Of a DNA stretch of 64,000 nt, positions 8,128-17,182 are shown piece by piece. The stretch covers positions 3,658,001-3,722,000 of the forward strand of contig NZ_CP162005.1 of the NCBI RefSeq assembly GCF_040822065.1. The letters are read 5' to 3'. The position numbers and the translations under genes were made by a program. The notes beneath the pieces are model-generated. The model ran no database searches. It was not told the DNA's origin and saw nothing but the letters and a program-made list of their open reading frames with translations. This DNA comes from Pedobacter sp. WC2423. Its GTDB lineage: Bacteria; Bacteroidota; Bacteroidia; Sphingobacteriales; Sphingobacteriaceae. Within the stretch, counting starts at the first letter, position 1. Each line of letters starts with the position of its first letter.

Positions 8128-10062
8128 CTAGGATTTTACATCCAGCTCTTCGAAGATTGAGTTCTTGCTTTTATATTCTTTCACCAGGCCTTTCATCAGG
8201 GTTACAACCTGCAGGTCATCACATCTTTTAGCATGCTCTATCAAAGCATAAATCTGAAGCTGAATTTCATCGAATGCATATTCTCTTACTTTACCTATCA
8301 TGATCTTTTCGTGATGTGTAGGCATTGTATTCTCATTATCATTCAATAACTCTTCAAATAATTTTTCTCCTGGTCTTAATCCTGAGTATTCAATCTGAAT
8401 ATCCTGATTAGGTACAAGACCAGCCAGCTGAATCATCTTTTTAGCCAGATCAACAATCTTTACAGATTTCCCCATATCAAAGATGAAGATCTCACCACCA
8501 TCTCCCATACAACCAGCCTCCAGTACCAGACGGCAAGCTTCAGGAATTGTCATAAAATAACGGGTAATTTCCGGGTGGGTAACCGTAACGGGCCCTCCTT
8601 TTTCAATTTGCTGTTTAAACCTTGGGATCACAGATCCATTAGAACCCAAAACGTTTCCGAAACGGGTAGTAATAAATTTAGTAATCGGTTTAATATCCAA
8701 TTCATTGATATAACTTAATCCATTACTGAAAATATGATCTTTATGGTGCAGAGAATTGTTTAGTGATTGTACGTAAATTTCGGCAATCCTTTTAGAAGCG
8801 CCCATTACATTGGTAGGATTCACTGCTTTATCGGTAGAAATCATAACGAATTTCTGAACACCATACTTTACAGCCTTATCAGCAATAGTTTTTGTACCCA
8901 GCACATTGGTTTTAATCGCTTCACAAGGATTATCTTCCATTAATGGCACATGTTTATATGCACCGGCATGATAGACGTAGTGAGGCTTAAAAGTGCTGAA
9001 TAAATGCTCCATACGCTTTTCGTCACGCACGTCACCAATAAAAGCATGGAAATTCTGATTTTTCGCTGTTTCAGTTAATTCCAGGTATAACTCGTGTAGT
9101 GCTGTTTCTGACTGATCACATAAGATAATCAATCCTACTTCAAATTTTGTCAGCTGACGAACAATTTCGCTTCCTATTGATCCGGCAGCACCAGTAATCA
9201 GAATACGTTTGTTCTTAAGCTGATGGCCTATTCCTTCAATATCGATATGAATAGACTTACGGTCTAACAGATCTTCGATATTCAGTTTTTTGATTTGAGT
9301 CGGTTGTAACTTTCCATCTGTCCAAACATTAGGAGGAGGAATATTTAATACTTTAATACCGTTTTCCAGGCAGACATCTACGATTTGATTTTTGCGTTCT
9401 TTAGGAATGGTATAAGATGCAAAGATAATTTCATCAAGCTGATGCTCAACAATCAGGTTCACGAGGTCTTTAGCATCAAGGATTTTGATCCCGTCAATCG
9501 TTTTACCCATCTTCCGCTGATCGTCATCTACAAAGGCAATGATATTTTTATTGACATGAGGGTCATGATCAAATGTTCTTTTAGTAGCAACACCTGCTTC
9601 ACCAGCGCCATAGATCATGACTCTGATCTTATCAAGCTTTAGATTTTTGATATAAATAAAGAAGTATTTAATCAGTACACGATAGGTTATCAATAGCAGG
9701 AAACTCGATAGCCCATTGATAATTAAGATACTATTGGGAATAATTGCGCTGTTGCCTGTAGCAACAAAGGCCATGTTAACAAGAAAAAAAGTACTGTTAA
9801 TTACAATAACCGCATATAAGATCCGGAAAGTGTCCTGTGCGCTTGTATAGCGGATAATTCCAGAAAAGGTCTTGACCTTTAAGAAAACCAGCGTACTGAT
9901 CACTGTGGTAACTAGTACATTTCTGCTAAACTCTACGTAATCTAATGTAGACAGATCAAAATTTCTTTTGATTAGATAGGCTAGAGTTAACGATATAAAA
10001 CAGATCGTTAGATCAAGCGTAAATATTATCCATCTGGGTACTATGTTTATCTGACTGAACAA
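8128..10062 (-). CDS. membrane UDP-GlcNAc 4,6-dehydratase, PglF/WbpM/CapD family
   Basis: 644 residues. About four membrane helices lie within residues 8-135. A first Rossmann domain follows (YGAGEAG near 151), then a catalytic SDR domain with GAAGSIG at 291-297 and STDK at 409-412. As in PglF and WbpM, the usual SDR tyrosine is replaced by methionine (M420, K424). These enzymes convert UDP-GlcNAc to UDP-2-acetamido-2,6-dideoxy-xylo-hexos-4-ulose at the inner membrane. With the WbpV-like reductase and WecA/WbpL-like transferase of this window it could supply a QuiNAc or FucNAc type first sugar. The start codon is TTG: no ATG lies between it and the in-frame upstream stop, and a promoter element sits 22 bases upstream. 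It has its own transcript, separate from the main operon. Confidence 0.9.
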   Translation of the reverse strand: MFSQINIVPRWIIFTLDLTICFISLTLAYLIKRNFDLSTLDYVEFSRNVLVTTVISTLVFLKVKTFSGIIRYTSAQDTFRILYAVIVINSTFFLVNMAFVATGNSAIIPNSILIINGLSSFLLLITYRVLIKYFFIYIKNLKLDKIRVMIYGAGEAGVATKRTFDHDPHVNKNIIAFVDDDQRKMGKTIDGIKILDAKDLVNLIVEHQLDEIIFASYTIPKERKNQIVDVCLENGIKVLNIPPPNVWTDGKLQPTQIKKLNIEDLLDRKSIHIDIEGIGHQLKNKRILITGAAGSIGSEIVRQLTKFEVGLIILCDQSETALHELYLELTETAKNQNFHAFIGDVRDEKRMEHLFSTFKPHYVYHAGAYKHVPLMEDNPCEAIKTNVLGTKTIADKAVKYGVQKFVMISTDKAVNPTNVMGASKRIAEIYVQSLNNSLHHKDHIFSNGLSYINELDIKPITKFITTRFGNVLGSNGSVIPRFKQQIEKGGPVTVTHPEITRYFMTIPEACRLVLEAGCMGDGGEIFIFDMGKSVKIVDLAKKMIQLAGLVPNQDIQIEYSGLRPGEKLFEELLNDNENTMPTHHEKIMIGKVREYAFDEIQLQIYALIEHAKRCDDLQVVTLMKGLVKEYKSKNSIFEELDVKS

Positions 10063-10084
10063 GATTTTATATTTTAATAATCCA

Positions 10085-10092
10085 CAAATTTA
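10085..10092 (-). promoter_or_regulatory. -7 promoter element TAAATTTG for the PglF/WbpM-like gene
   Basis: An exact TAnnTTTG match read on the minus strand, giving a short leader of about 15 bases to the TTG start at 10062. It supports independent transcription and the TTG start. The rest of the 10063-10334 spacer shows nothing else clear. Confidence 0.55.
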
Positions 10093-10334
10093 ATCAAAAA
10101 ATCATACCAAGTTGAAATTACCTCTTTTCATTTATTAAAATAACAGAATAGATTTATCACTATTTCATCATTTAGTCTCAAAAGAAGTTAATAACATAAC
10201 CCGAAACCTTCTTAAATTTTCTATCTTAATAAAAAGGCTCTTAAAAAGATAATTTCAATTTCAGAAACTCATCTGAAACCGTGCCAATAAATGACCTAAA
10301 TAATGAACATTTATAGAGCGAGTGTATATAAAAT

Positions 10335-11927
10335 CTAAAAATCTGTATAAATGTTTCTGAATGAAGACCTTAGACCAATAGTGAAGAATCTTTGTTTATC
10401 AGTAAACTCACTATTGCTTTCTTTTCTGTAAGTGGCTCCAAACTCCAGACGAAGATTGTTTTTGGGATTAAGTATATAGCCAAGCTTAGCATCTGCAAAC
10501 AGTAAATTTGTTTTTAAACCGTGACCTATATTGACTCCATAATTATCTACACGGGTAGTATACGATTTATAAATATCTTTCCCGTAATTAAGTCCGTTAA
10601 TATCCAGACCATAGGTTGCAGAACTCAATTGCATTCTCAAATCAAATCTCTTGTACCTGTAATTGGCAATACCTACATATTCTGCAAAATTTGCACCATA
10701 AGGATGTGCAAGCGATTGATTATAATGTCCATAATTTTTATAATGGTCTGTAGCTGAGTAAGAATAAGGTCTTACCCTGTTTGTTTCCAGCTGAAGAAAT
10801 AAGTTTTTAACCTTAAAAGCATCAAAACCTTTAATACCTAATTGTCCACCTTGTTTATTTGCCCAGTAACCCGTATTGGCAAATACTTCTTTAAAAGTAA
10901 ACTCATTAATCATTAACTGCCCGTAAGCTACATAACGATCCGCTATTTTATAACTTGCATTCAGTCCGATAAGTGCTTTGTCAGGAGATCCGTTTGCATA
11001 TTCAGTAGGCCGCATAAACATCACTGGATTTACATAACTGAAATCAAAACCTCTTGGTTTCCACATGATGTTTTCAAACAGGCCCAAGCTAAGTCTTTTG
11101 GTTACATTCCAGCTTAAATAATGAAATAAACCATATTTTTTCGGATAAGGTGTCTCATCGTCAAAAGGGGTATCATATAAATCAATAAATTGAGCCCACA
11201 TAGCCATATAACGAACGTTACCCAGTGTAGCAGTAACCTTAAAGAAAGGATAGTTAAATGCATTATCTGATAATAACAGAGATCTGTAACCATCTCCAAT
11301 AAAGTTCTTGTCATAACCCAGTTGAAAATTCACATACTTTGACGGGGTATAAGATAATGTTCCACCAGAATAGGCATAGTCGAATCCGCCAACTCCATAT
11401 GTTTTGGCATATCCCTGCCCGGGAACTACCCTGTTCTTTGTAATATAATCAGTCAGGTACTGCGCAAACTTTCCCTGATTTTCATAAAAATGACTGGTAA
11501 ATGAGAACTTCTTTCCTATTTTCCCGCCTAACTCAATTCCTCTTGTATTCAGCCAGATTGTTTTGCTGCTTTGTTTACCGATCTGAAGATCAGGAATAAA
11601 ATCCAGGTAAAAAGAATAATCTTTATCGTTCACTTCTACCAGATGTTCCTGAAATATTTTTCTGAAAAGCCAGTTTTTGCTTTGCCAGTCTTGCTGAAGA
11701 GGCATTGCACTTTTCAATAAGCTGTCTTTCCCTAAAGTGTCTACATCAGCTGCAATATATGGCAACAAGGCCGAATGACTACGTTTAGAGCCATTAAAAT
11801 ATATTTCTTTCCCTAATTTATTATTGAGATCATGGCCAAGGGGCAATAATTCAGACTGAGCATTTACTTTACTAATTACTAAGGTAAAGAAGATACAAAA
11901 GATGAATTTAAGTTTAGTACAGTTCAT
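10335..11927 (-). CDS. outer-membrane beta-barrel, Wzi/RemB-like
   Basis: 530 residues with a Sec signal peptide ending near NAQS (about residue 23). The rest is rich in alternating aromatic beta strands such as YVNFQLGYDKNFIGDGYRS, and it ends in an aromatic strand (NIYTDF). This is the pattern of the Wzi-type capsule assembly barrels and of the Flavobacterium gliding protein RemB. Wzi binds polysaccharide at the cell surface in Gram-negative capsule systems. Here, flanked by polysaccharide genes, a surface anchoring or display role for the exported polymer is the natural inference. A gliding function is the alternative. Its ATG lies only 4 bases after a perfect -7 promoter element, so the mRNA may be leaderless. 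Confidence 0.75.
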   Translation of the reverse strand: MNCTKLKFIFCIFFTLVISKVNAQSELLPLGHDLNNKLGKEIYFNGSKRSHSALLPYIAADVDTLGKDSLLKSAMPLQQDWQSKNWLFRKIFQEHLVEVNDKDYSFYLDFIPDLQIGKQSSKTIWLNTRGIELGGKIGKKFSFTSHFYENQGKFAQYLTDYITKNRVVPGQGYAKTYGVGGFDYAYSGGTLSYTPSKYVNFQLGYDKNFIGDGYRSLLLSDNAFNYPFFKVTATLGNVRYMAMWAQFIDLYDTPFDDETPYPKKYGLFHYLSWNVTKRLSLGLFENIMWKPRGFDFSYVNPVMFMRPTEYANGSPDKALIGLNASYKIADRYVAYGQLMINEFTFKEVFANTGYWANKQGGQLGIKGFDAFKVKNLFLQLETNRVRPYSYSATDHYKNYGHYNQSLAHPYGANFAEYVGIANYRYKRFDLRMQLSSATYGLDINGLNYGKDIYKSYTTRVDNYGVNIGHGLKTNLLFADAKLGYILNPKNNLRLEFGATYRKESNSEFTDKQRFFTIGLRSSFRNIYTDF

Positions 11928-11931
11928 GTAA

Positions 11932-11939
11932 CAAAGATA
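11932..11939 (-). promoter_or_regulatory. -7 element TATCTTTG four bases before the Wzi/RemB-like ATG
   Basis: An exact TAnnTTTG match on the minus strand. Four bases (ttac) separate it from the ATG at 11927, so transcription would begin at or next to the start codon. Confidence 0.45.
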
Positions 11940-12448
11940 TATTATTCAAAATAATTCTTGGTATGCTTCAGATTAAAAGCGCTTAATGTGTTTTAATACT
12001 AACAACTCAATTGATACGTTAGTAATACAAAGATTAAATAAATTTATCATTAAGAAAATAAAATATAAGTCCAATGTTATTCCAGCTCATAATTTAGAAG
12101 CGATAAAGGTGTTGAATCTCATCCAGACAGACAGTTGAGACAGCTGAAGACTGTATTAACTTTTAAGATAAGAATAGAAACAAGCCGAAAGTAAATCAAA
12201 TGTTATTTAAATGTTACAAGTCATGTTACCACTTTATTTTGGTATATACCGAAAAACTTGTATACTTAATGAAAGTCAAAGAGAATTATAAATGCATATA
12301 AAGCGATTATTATTCGTAAAAAAAAGTATCAGTTAAAAAAAATTATTTATTAAACCATTAGAAGGAGCAAGAGTCTGAAGTTAAGAATAATTAAGGTCTC
12401 ATGTAAAGCAAATTCACAAACCACCAATTAATACTATAAATCTGAATT
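11940..12448. other. 509-base AT-rich spacer between divergent genes
   Basis: No reading frame of note on either strand. It must hold the promoter of the cytidylyltransferase gene at 12449, but no exact TAnnTTTG match is present on the plus strand. A short palindrome, GGTATATACC, lies at 12241-12250 and could be an operator. GAAGGAG near 12361 is too far from the ATG to be its ribosome site. No JUMPStart-like sequence was seen. Confidence 0.5.
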
Positions 12449-13135
12449 ATGAATAGACTGGCAATTATTCCTGCCCGGGGCGGCAGTAAAAGAATTCCAA
12501 GGAAAAATATTAAAGATTTTTTCGGTAAACCCATTATCGCCTATTCTATTGAGGCTGCTATAAATTCAAAGTTATTCGATGAAGTTATGGTTTCAACTGA
12601 TGATCCCGAAATTGCAGCTATCGCGATACAATATGGCGCCAGTGTACCCTTTTTTAGAAGCGAATCTAACAGCAATGACTTTGCTACGACCATAAGTGTC
12701 CTTAAAGAGGTAGAAATGGCCTATAAGGAAAATTTCAATAAGTCATTTGACTACATCTGCTGTATCTATCCAACAGCTCCGTTAATTAATTCTGATAAAC
12801 TTTTAGAAGGATATAATTTAATGGTTGAGAAAGAACTGGATTCCGTTTTTCCAGTCGTTGAATTTTCTTATCCGGTTAAGCGTGGAGTTGAAATAGTTGA
12901 TGGGAAAACAAAAATGGTCTGGCCAGAGCATAAAAATGCGCGTTCTCAAGATCTGGAAACAGTTTACCACGATGCAGGACAGTGGTATTGGTATAACCCC
13001 GAAAAAATAAAAAACTCTTTATTTAAAGAAAATACCGGCTCAGTAATCTTATCCCCAGAAAGAGTGCAGGATATCGATACTCAAAGTGACTGGATGTTGG
13101 CAGAGCTTAAATATATCTTATGCAGCAACTCATAG
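12449..13135 (+). CDS. pseF: pseudaminic acid cytidylyltransferase (PseF)
   Basis: 228 residues of the CMP-sugar synthetase family. It begins with the CTP-binding motif AIIPARGGSKRIPRKNIK at 5-22 and has DAGQWYWYN near 178, typical of PseF. It activates pseudaminic acid with CTP to CMP-Pse, the donor for transfer. The length matches known PseF proteins. It is the only plus-strand gene in the polysaccharide locus and lies about 14 kb from the other pse genes, so its expression is probably set separately. The nearby SpsF-like gene at 30.9-31.7 kb is a second nucleotidyltransferase of related fold. NeuA/LegF specificity is possible, but the complete pse set favours PseF. Confidence 0.9.
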   Translation: MNRLAIIPARGGSKRIPRKNIKDFFGKPIIAYSIEAAINSKLFDEVMVSTDDPEIAAIAIQYGASVPFFRSESNSNDFATTISVLKEVEMAYKENFNKSFDYICCIYPTAPLINSDKLLEGYNLMVEKELDSVFPVVEFSYPVKRGVEIVDGKTKMVWPEHKNARSQDLETVYHDAGQWYWYNPEKIKNSLFKENTGSVILSPERVQDIDTQSDWMLAELKYILCSNS

Positions 13136-13192
13136 CCGCTATTCATGTGGCATAATAAACTACAGGCTGACACTGCAAGGTGGCGGGTTTTA

Positions 13193-14164
13193 TTAAACCC
13201 TTTTATCCAGGAGCCTTGCAGAACCTTCAGCAGCAAATCTCCAAACCATAAAAATAGTTGCACTGCATACCAATAAAAGACACAGACTAAAAATAGAATT
13301 GGGCATCCAGTAAACAATCAGCACATTAACAGCAAGCTGAACCAGTGCATAAATCAGGGAAACCAGCAAATGAGATACTTTTCTTTCATTTGCCCAGTAC
13401 TGATAAAAATGAGCTCTGTGAGCTTCAAAGATATTCTCTTTACGGATAACTCTGAATATAATGGTGGTTACCGCATCCAGCCCATATATTAACAATAGCA
13501 AAAGGTAGTTCAGGTTTTCTGTTTTTATAATCAATTGTAATAACAGGAACAATACAATAAAAGCTATACTTACACTCCCTACATCCCCCGCAAAACATTT
13601 CGCTCTTTTCCTGAAATTAAAGAAATTAAATACAATTAAGGACAAGCCTGTGATTATCAGAAGCTCATTTGAGGTAAAAGTGATCACATATTGATTAATA
13701 TAATATAAACTTCCGATTGCAACCAGGCTATAAGCTCCTGTTATCCCATTAATACCATCCATAAAATTATAAGCATTGATGGTTCCAATAACGAATATTG
13801 CTGCGATAATGACCAGATACCAGGCCATTGAAAATAAATCCAGCTGCGCAAATAACAAAGCAACAGCCAGCAGATGAATAAAAAGTCTGATCTTATTGTT
13901 GAGCGTTAAAATATCATCCAGAAAACTGATCAGCGCAATAAGAAACAGCCCTGCAATAAAAAAGGGATATTGAAATTGATATAAACAAAAGAAGAGAATT
14001 GCAGCTATACCAAAAATGATTCCCCCACCGCGTATAGTAAGTGCAGTATGCGAGCTCCTGCTATTTGGTCTGTCTATGATATTAAAGTGAGCAGCTGCTT
14101 TGAAATAAAAAAGTTCAATGGCAAAAAGTGCAAGCAGAATGATAAGAATAGTGATAATCGACAT
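13193..14164 (-). CDS. WecA/WbpL-like undecaprenyl-phosphate glycosyl-1-phosphate transferase
   Basis: 323 residues from the ATG at 14164 (MSIITIL); an upstream alternative start overlaps the epimerase gene and is unlikely. About ten membrane helices. The polyprenyl-phosphate transferase signatures are in order: FLDDILTLN near 78, NAYNFMDGINGITG near 131, GDVGS near 180 and the HRAHFYQ loop near 250. These enzymes move a HexNAc-1-phosphate from UDP onto undecaprenyl phosphate to begin a repeat unit. It lies 5 bases after a WbpV-like 4-reductase, matching the WbpV-WbpL order of Pseudomonas O-antigen loci, so UDP-QuiNAc or UDP-FucNAc is the likely donor. It is the last gene of the long operon. 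Confidence 0.9.
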   Translation of the reverse strand: MSIITILIILLALFAIELFYFKAAAHFNIIDRPNSRSSHTALTIRGGGIIFGIAAILFFCLYQFQYPFFIAGLFLIALISFLDDILTLNNKIRLFIHLLAVALLFAQLDLFSMAWYLVIIAAIFVIGTINAYNFMDGINGITGAYSLVAIGSLYYINQYVITFTSNELLIITGLSLIVFNFFNFRKRAKCFAGDVGSVSIAFIVLFLLLQLIIKTENLNYLLLLLIYGLDAVTTIIFRVIRKENIFEAHRAHFYQYWANERKVSHLLVSLIYALVQLAVNVLIVYWMPNSIFSLCLLLVCSATIFMVWRFAAEGSARLLDKRV

Positions 14165-14169
14165 ATTTA

Positions 14170-15057
14170 TTATTTTATCCTGAAACCATTTAAAACCCTG
14201 ACAGGTTTCCAATCTAATAGTTTCCGGGCTTTAGAGTCATCAAATGTAAGATCCGAAGTGATTTTTTTTAATTTATTTGTATTAATTGGGGCGCGTCTTC
14301 CTGCAATATTTCCCATTAAAGCTATTATACTGGCCAGAAAGCCTGGTATACTGGCTGGTTTACGCTTACCAAGCTGAGCTGCAATGACTTCAGACAATTC
14401 TGAAAAAGAAGGATGATAACCATCTGTAAGATTATATATACCACCGATTTCAGCAGATTTGAATAAGATATCTGCCACATCAGCTGCCATTACCATACTT
14501 TTCTTTGCTTTTCCTCCCGCAATATTCAGATAATATCCTTTACTTATTCCATTGATCATAGCGCCAAGATTACCAGGAGGATTCGCTCCGGCCAGAAGTG
14601 GTAATCTTAAAATAGTACAAATAACTTTATGCTCAGTACACCATTGCTCAACCAGTTTTTCTGCCTCAATCTTGCTTTTACCATAAGGATCTGCGGCACT
14701 TAATGGTGTATCTTCATGAATATTACTTCCTGATTCTAAACCGTAAACTGCAACACTGCTGATGAATATAAATGCTTTGGGCAACTGGTTTGTATGGACT
14801 AACCCTTGCAGTAAATGAATAGTTCCATTTACGTTGACCTCATAAAATTCCCGATTTTCAGCTTCAGTTTTAGGAACAGAGTGAGCCTTACCAGCTGCGT
14901 GAATAACAATATCAATAGCTGGAAGAGTGGGAATTTGCTTTGATAAGTCACAAACGATATCCTCGTTTTCGGACCTCCCTAAACTTATGATTTCCTTTTG
15001 ATATTTTAATCGGATTATCTTTCCTAAAAAACCTGAAGCACCTGTTAATAAAATCAT
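14170..15057 (-). CDS. NAD-dependent sugar 4-reductase/epimerase, WbpV/WbpK-like
   Basis: 295-residue extended SDR protein with TGASGFLG at 5-12, SSVAVYG near 100 and catalytic Y125/K129 in DPYGKSK. Related enzymes (WbpV, WbpK, RmlD-like group) reduce the 4-keto product of WbpM to UDP-QuiNAc or UDP-FucNAc. Adjacency to the WecA-like gene and presence of a WbpM homologue in the same window support this. It overlaps the glycosyltransferase gene upstream by 4 bases (ATGA). Which of the two epimers is made cannot be told from the sequence. Confidence 0.85.
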   Translation of the reverse strand: MILLTGASGFLGKIIRLKYQKEIISLGRSENEDIVCDLSKQIPTLPAIDIVIHAAGKAHSVPKTEAENREFYEVNVNGTIHLLQGLVHTNQLPKAFIFISSVAVYGLESGSNIHEDTPLSAADPYGKSKIEAEKLVEQWCTEHKVICTILRLPLLAGANPPGNLGAMINGISKGYYLNIAGGKAKKSMVMAADVADILFKSAEIGGIYNLTDGYHPSFSELSEVIAAQLGKRKPASIPGFLASIIALMGNIAGRRAPINTNKLKKITSDLTFDDSKARKLLDWKPVRVLNGFRIK

Positions 15058-16040
15058 TCTAATTCAAATATATTACTAATCCAACCATCAATACTATATT
15101 TAAACAGGAGTTCTGGAGTAGAAGGTTGAAACGGTACATTAAAAAAAGCAGTATCCAGCTTAGGGTCTTCTCTGTCTATTAGTAAAATATTTGCTTCATT
15201 ATACAAATCATACTTTAAGATATCTTTATTAGTAGTTACTAATTTGCGCTGAACACCTAAAGTTTCCAGTGTACGCATTGTTAAACCAATCTGATTAGGG
15301 TGATTTATGTCCAGAACTACTTTAGATCTGCACATTAAATCAGCTATATCATGATGGCCTAAAGATTTAAAAGAGACGTCACTATACTTAACCTGTCTGA
15401 AAGATTTATCGAATATTTTTTTGAAAGCAAATAATAATTTACTGCTCAGATAGAAATAAAGCTTAGCATTTTTTATGCTGGCGGCCTCTATAAGTTTGTT
15501 GACAAAAATATACCTGTCGCTATGCGCTGTACCAACAAACAAAAAGTCAAATTCAATATTTCCTGCTTCTTTATTGCTGTAGGCCCTGGTATAAAACAAA
15601 GCCCTTAGCTTAAGGTCGTATTTTTCGGCATCATGCGGATCAAAAGTGAATTTCGAAGTAAATAACGGAAGCAATTCCAGATTCTGTTTTCTATTTTTAA
15701 AAGAATCCCACATATATAAAATACATTTTGCCTCAGGAAATGCTTTCTTAAGCCTTGACAAGCTTTCCAGCGAAATAGATTCAGGATTGACGAAGAACAA
15801 ATAATCAAGTTTTTTCCCGGCTAATTTTTCCAGGATACTGTCGTAATAATTATTTATTTTATTCTTCAAAAAGTTCTTATTGATTCTTATCAATGCCTTT
15901 GAATATACATTATTAGAAGGCCTGTCGTCAAACCACACCACATTTGCCCCGAGTCTTTCCAGAGCCCCCTGGATTTCCTTCTCATAATTGAAAAACGTAG
16001 GACAGAAAAACAATACAGATTTACCGGATAAATTTTGCAT
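15054..16040 (-). CDS. CgeB-like putative glycosyltransferase, copy B
   Basis: 328 residues. A GT-B type layout is suggested by FFCPTFFNYEKEI at the N-terminus and the C-terminal HPNQIGLTMRTLETLG near 255. The same pattern, [SH]PNQ.GL.MR..E.L, occurs in the gene at 20.4-21.4 kb, together with FDFLFVGTAHSDRY versus YDFFFMGWFLPERY, so the two are paralogues. Proteins of this type are usually called CgeB or lipopolysaccharide biosynthesis proteins and are believed to transfer sugars; donor and acceptor are unknown. It follows the epimerase directly (TAAATG junction) and overlaps the WbpV-like gene by 4 bases. Confidence 0.7.
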   Translation of the reverse strand: MQNLSGKSVLFFCPTFFNYEKEIQGALERLGANVVWFDDRPSNNVYSKALIRINKNFLKNKINNYYDSILEKLAGKKLDYLFFVNPESISLESLSRLKKAFPEAKCILYMWDSFKNRKQNLELLPLFTSKFTFDPHDAEKYDLKLRALFYTRAYSNKEAGNIEFDFLFVGTAHSDRYIFVNKLIEAASIKNAKLYFYLSSKLLFAFKKIFDKSFRQVKYSDVSFKSLGHHDIADLMCRSKVVLDINHPNQIGLTMRTLETLGVQRKLVTTNKDILKYDLYNEANILLIDREDPKLDTAFFNVPFQPSTPELLFKYSIDGWISNIFELE

Positions 16041-17177
16041 TTATTTATATAACCCTCTTACCTTCATTTCTTCAATCGACTTATTGTAGTTATCATTTTC
16101 CACTTCCTGAGTATTTACCCATGCTGCAAATTGTTGTAATCCCTGCTCAAAACTAACTTCAGGGCTGAAACCTAATTTGTTTTTTATTTTAGTTAAATCA
16201 GCATAATTATGGCGGATATCCCCAAGACGGTAATTACCACTTATAGTTAGCGGTACTTCAACTTTATAATTTTCAATCAGACCTTTCGCAACACTAATCA
16301 CATCAACAGGCACACCTGTACCAACGTTGAAAATCTCACCATTAGCTTCTTCCATCTCAATACCCAGTATGGTTGCCGCGACTACGTCATCAATAAATAC
16401 AAAGTCTCTTGTTTCTTTACCATCTTCAAAAATATTTATTCCATTTCCATTCTTGATCTGGGTAGAAAAGATAGATAAAATACCTGTATATGGATTTTTC
16501 AGCGATTGGCCCGGGCCATAAACGTTCTGGTAACGAAATGCTACTGGCGAAATACCAAGCGTAGGACATACCGTCATCACCATCTGTTCCTGATTTTGTT
16601 TGGTAATCCCATAAACAGAAGAAGGATGTATTTTTGATTCTTCATCTGTTGCCAACAACGCTAACGGAGCCTGATCATCCAGATATTTAACTTCAAAATT
16701 GCCCTCGTCCATATACTTTGCTACACGATGAGCCGGATACACTATTCCGTATTTTTCACTTTTATATTTTCCTTCACCATAGATAGATCTCGAAGAGGCT
16801 ACTACGACTTTTTTAACCTGATGAGGCGTATTAGCCAGTAAATCAAGCATAATAGCTGTTCCATTGATATTTACATCCACATATTTCTGAATTTCATACA
16901 TGGATTGTCCAGTTCCTGTTTCAGCAGCATAATGTACTACGACATCCTGTCCTTTCAAGGCCTCTTCCCAATCCAGTTTAGAAGTTACCGTACCGTGAAT
17001 GAATTTCACTTTGTCTTTAATACTCTGGTACAAAGGAGATGTATTTGCAGCATCAGCGCCATGTATCTGAGGAGATAAATTATCCAGTACAGTTACACTA
17101 TATCCTTTCTCAATGAGTTTCAACGATAAGTTACTGCCTATAAAACCAGCACCCCCGGTAATTAATATATTTTTCAT
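16041..17177 (-). CDS. SDR nucleotide-sugar epimerase, WbiB/Tll-like, copy B
   Basis: 378 residues from the ATG at 17177 (MKNILITGG). An upstream start would overlap the acyltransferase gene, and the paralogue also starts here. GGAGFIG is at 8-14 and the catalytic pair is Y189/K193 (VYGITK). A family-typical insertion of about 50 residues separates SRSIYGEGKY from HPSSVYG. It resembles dTDP-L-rhamnose 4-epimerases (WbiB/Tll), which make dTDP-6-deoxy-L-talose, but a UDP-sugar epimerase is not excluded. It is a paralogue of the gene at 18.6-19.8 kb: within residues 174-266, 92 of 93 positions are identical, including 66 in a row. The adjacent acyltransferase is also duplicated. Confidence 0.85.
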   Translation of the reverse strand: MKNILITGGAGFIGSNLSLKLIEKGYSVTVLDNLSPQIHGADAANTSPLYQSIKDKVKFIHGTVTSKLDWEEALKGQDVVVHYAAETGTGQSMYEIQKYVDVNINGTAIMLDLLANTPHQVKKVVVASSRSIYGEGKYKSEKYGIVYPAHRVAKYMDEGNFEVKYLDDQAPLALLATDEESKIHPSSVYGITKQNQEQMVMTVCPTLGISPVAFRYQNVYGPGQSLKNPYTGILSIFSTQIKNGNGINIFEDGKETRDFVFIDDVVAATILGIEMEEANGEIFNVGTGVPVDVISVAKGLIENYKVEVPLTISGNYRLGDIRHNYADLTKIKNKLGFSPEVSFEQGLQQFAAWVNTQEVENDNYNKSIEEMKVRGLYK

Positions 17178-17182
17178 AAACT

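Noticed and set aside
13184..13200. GGGTTT-AAACCC hairpin at the end of the WecA-like gene as a terminator
   Set aside because: Six-base stem only, includes the stop codon, and no T tract follows on either strand.
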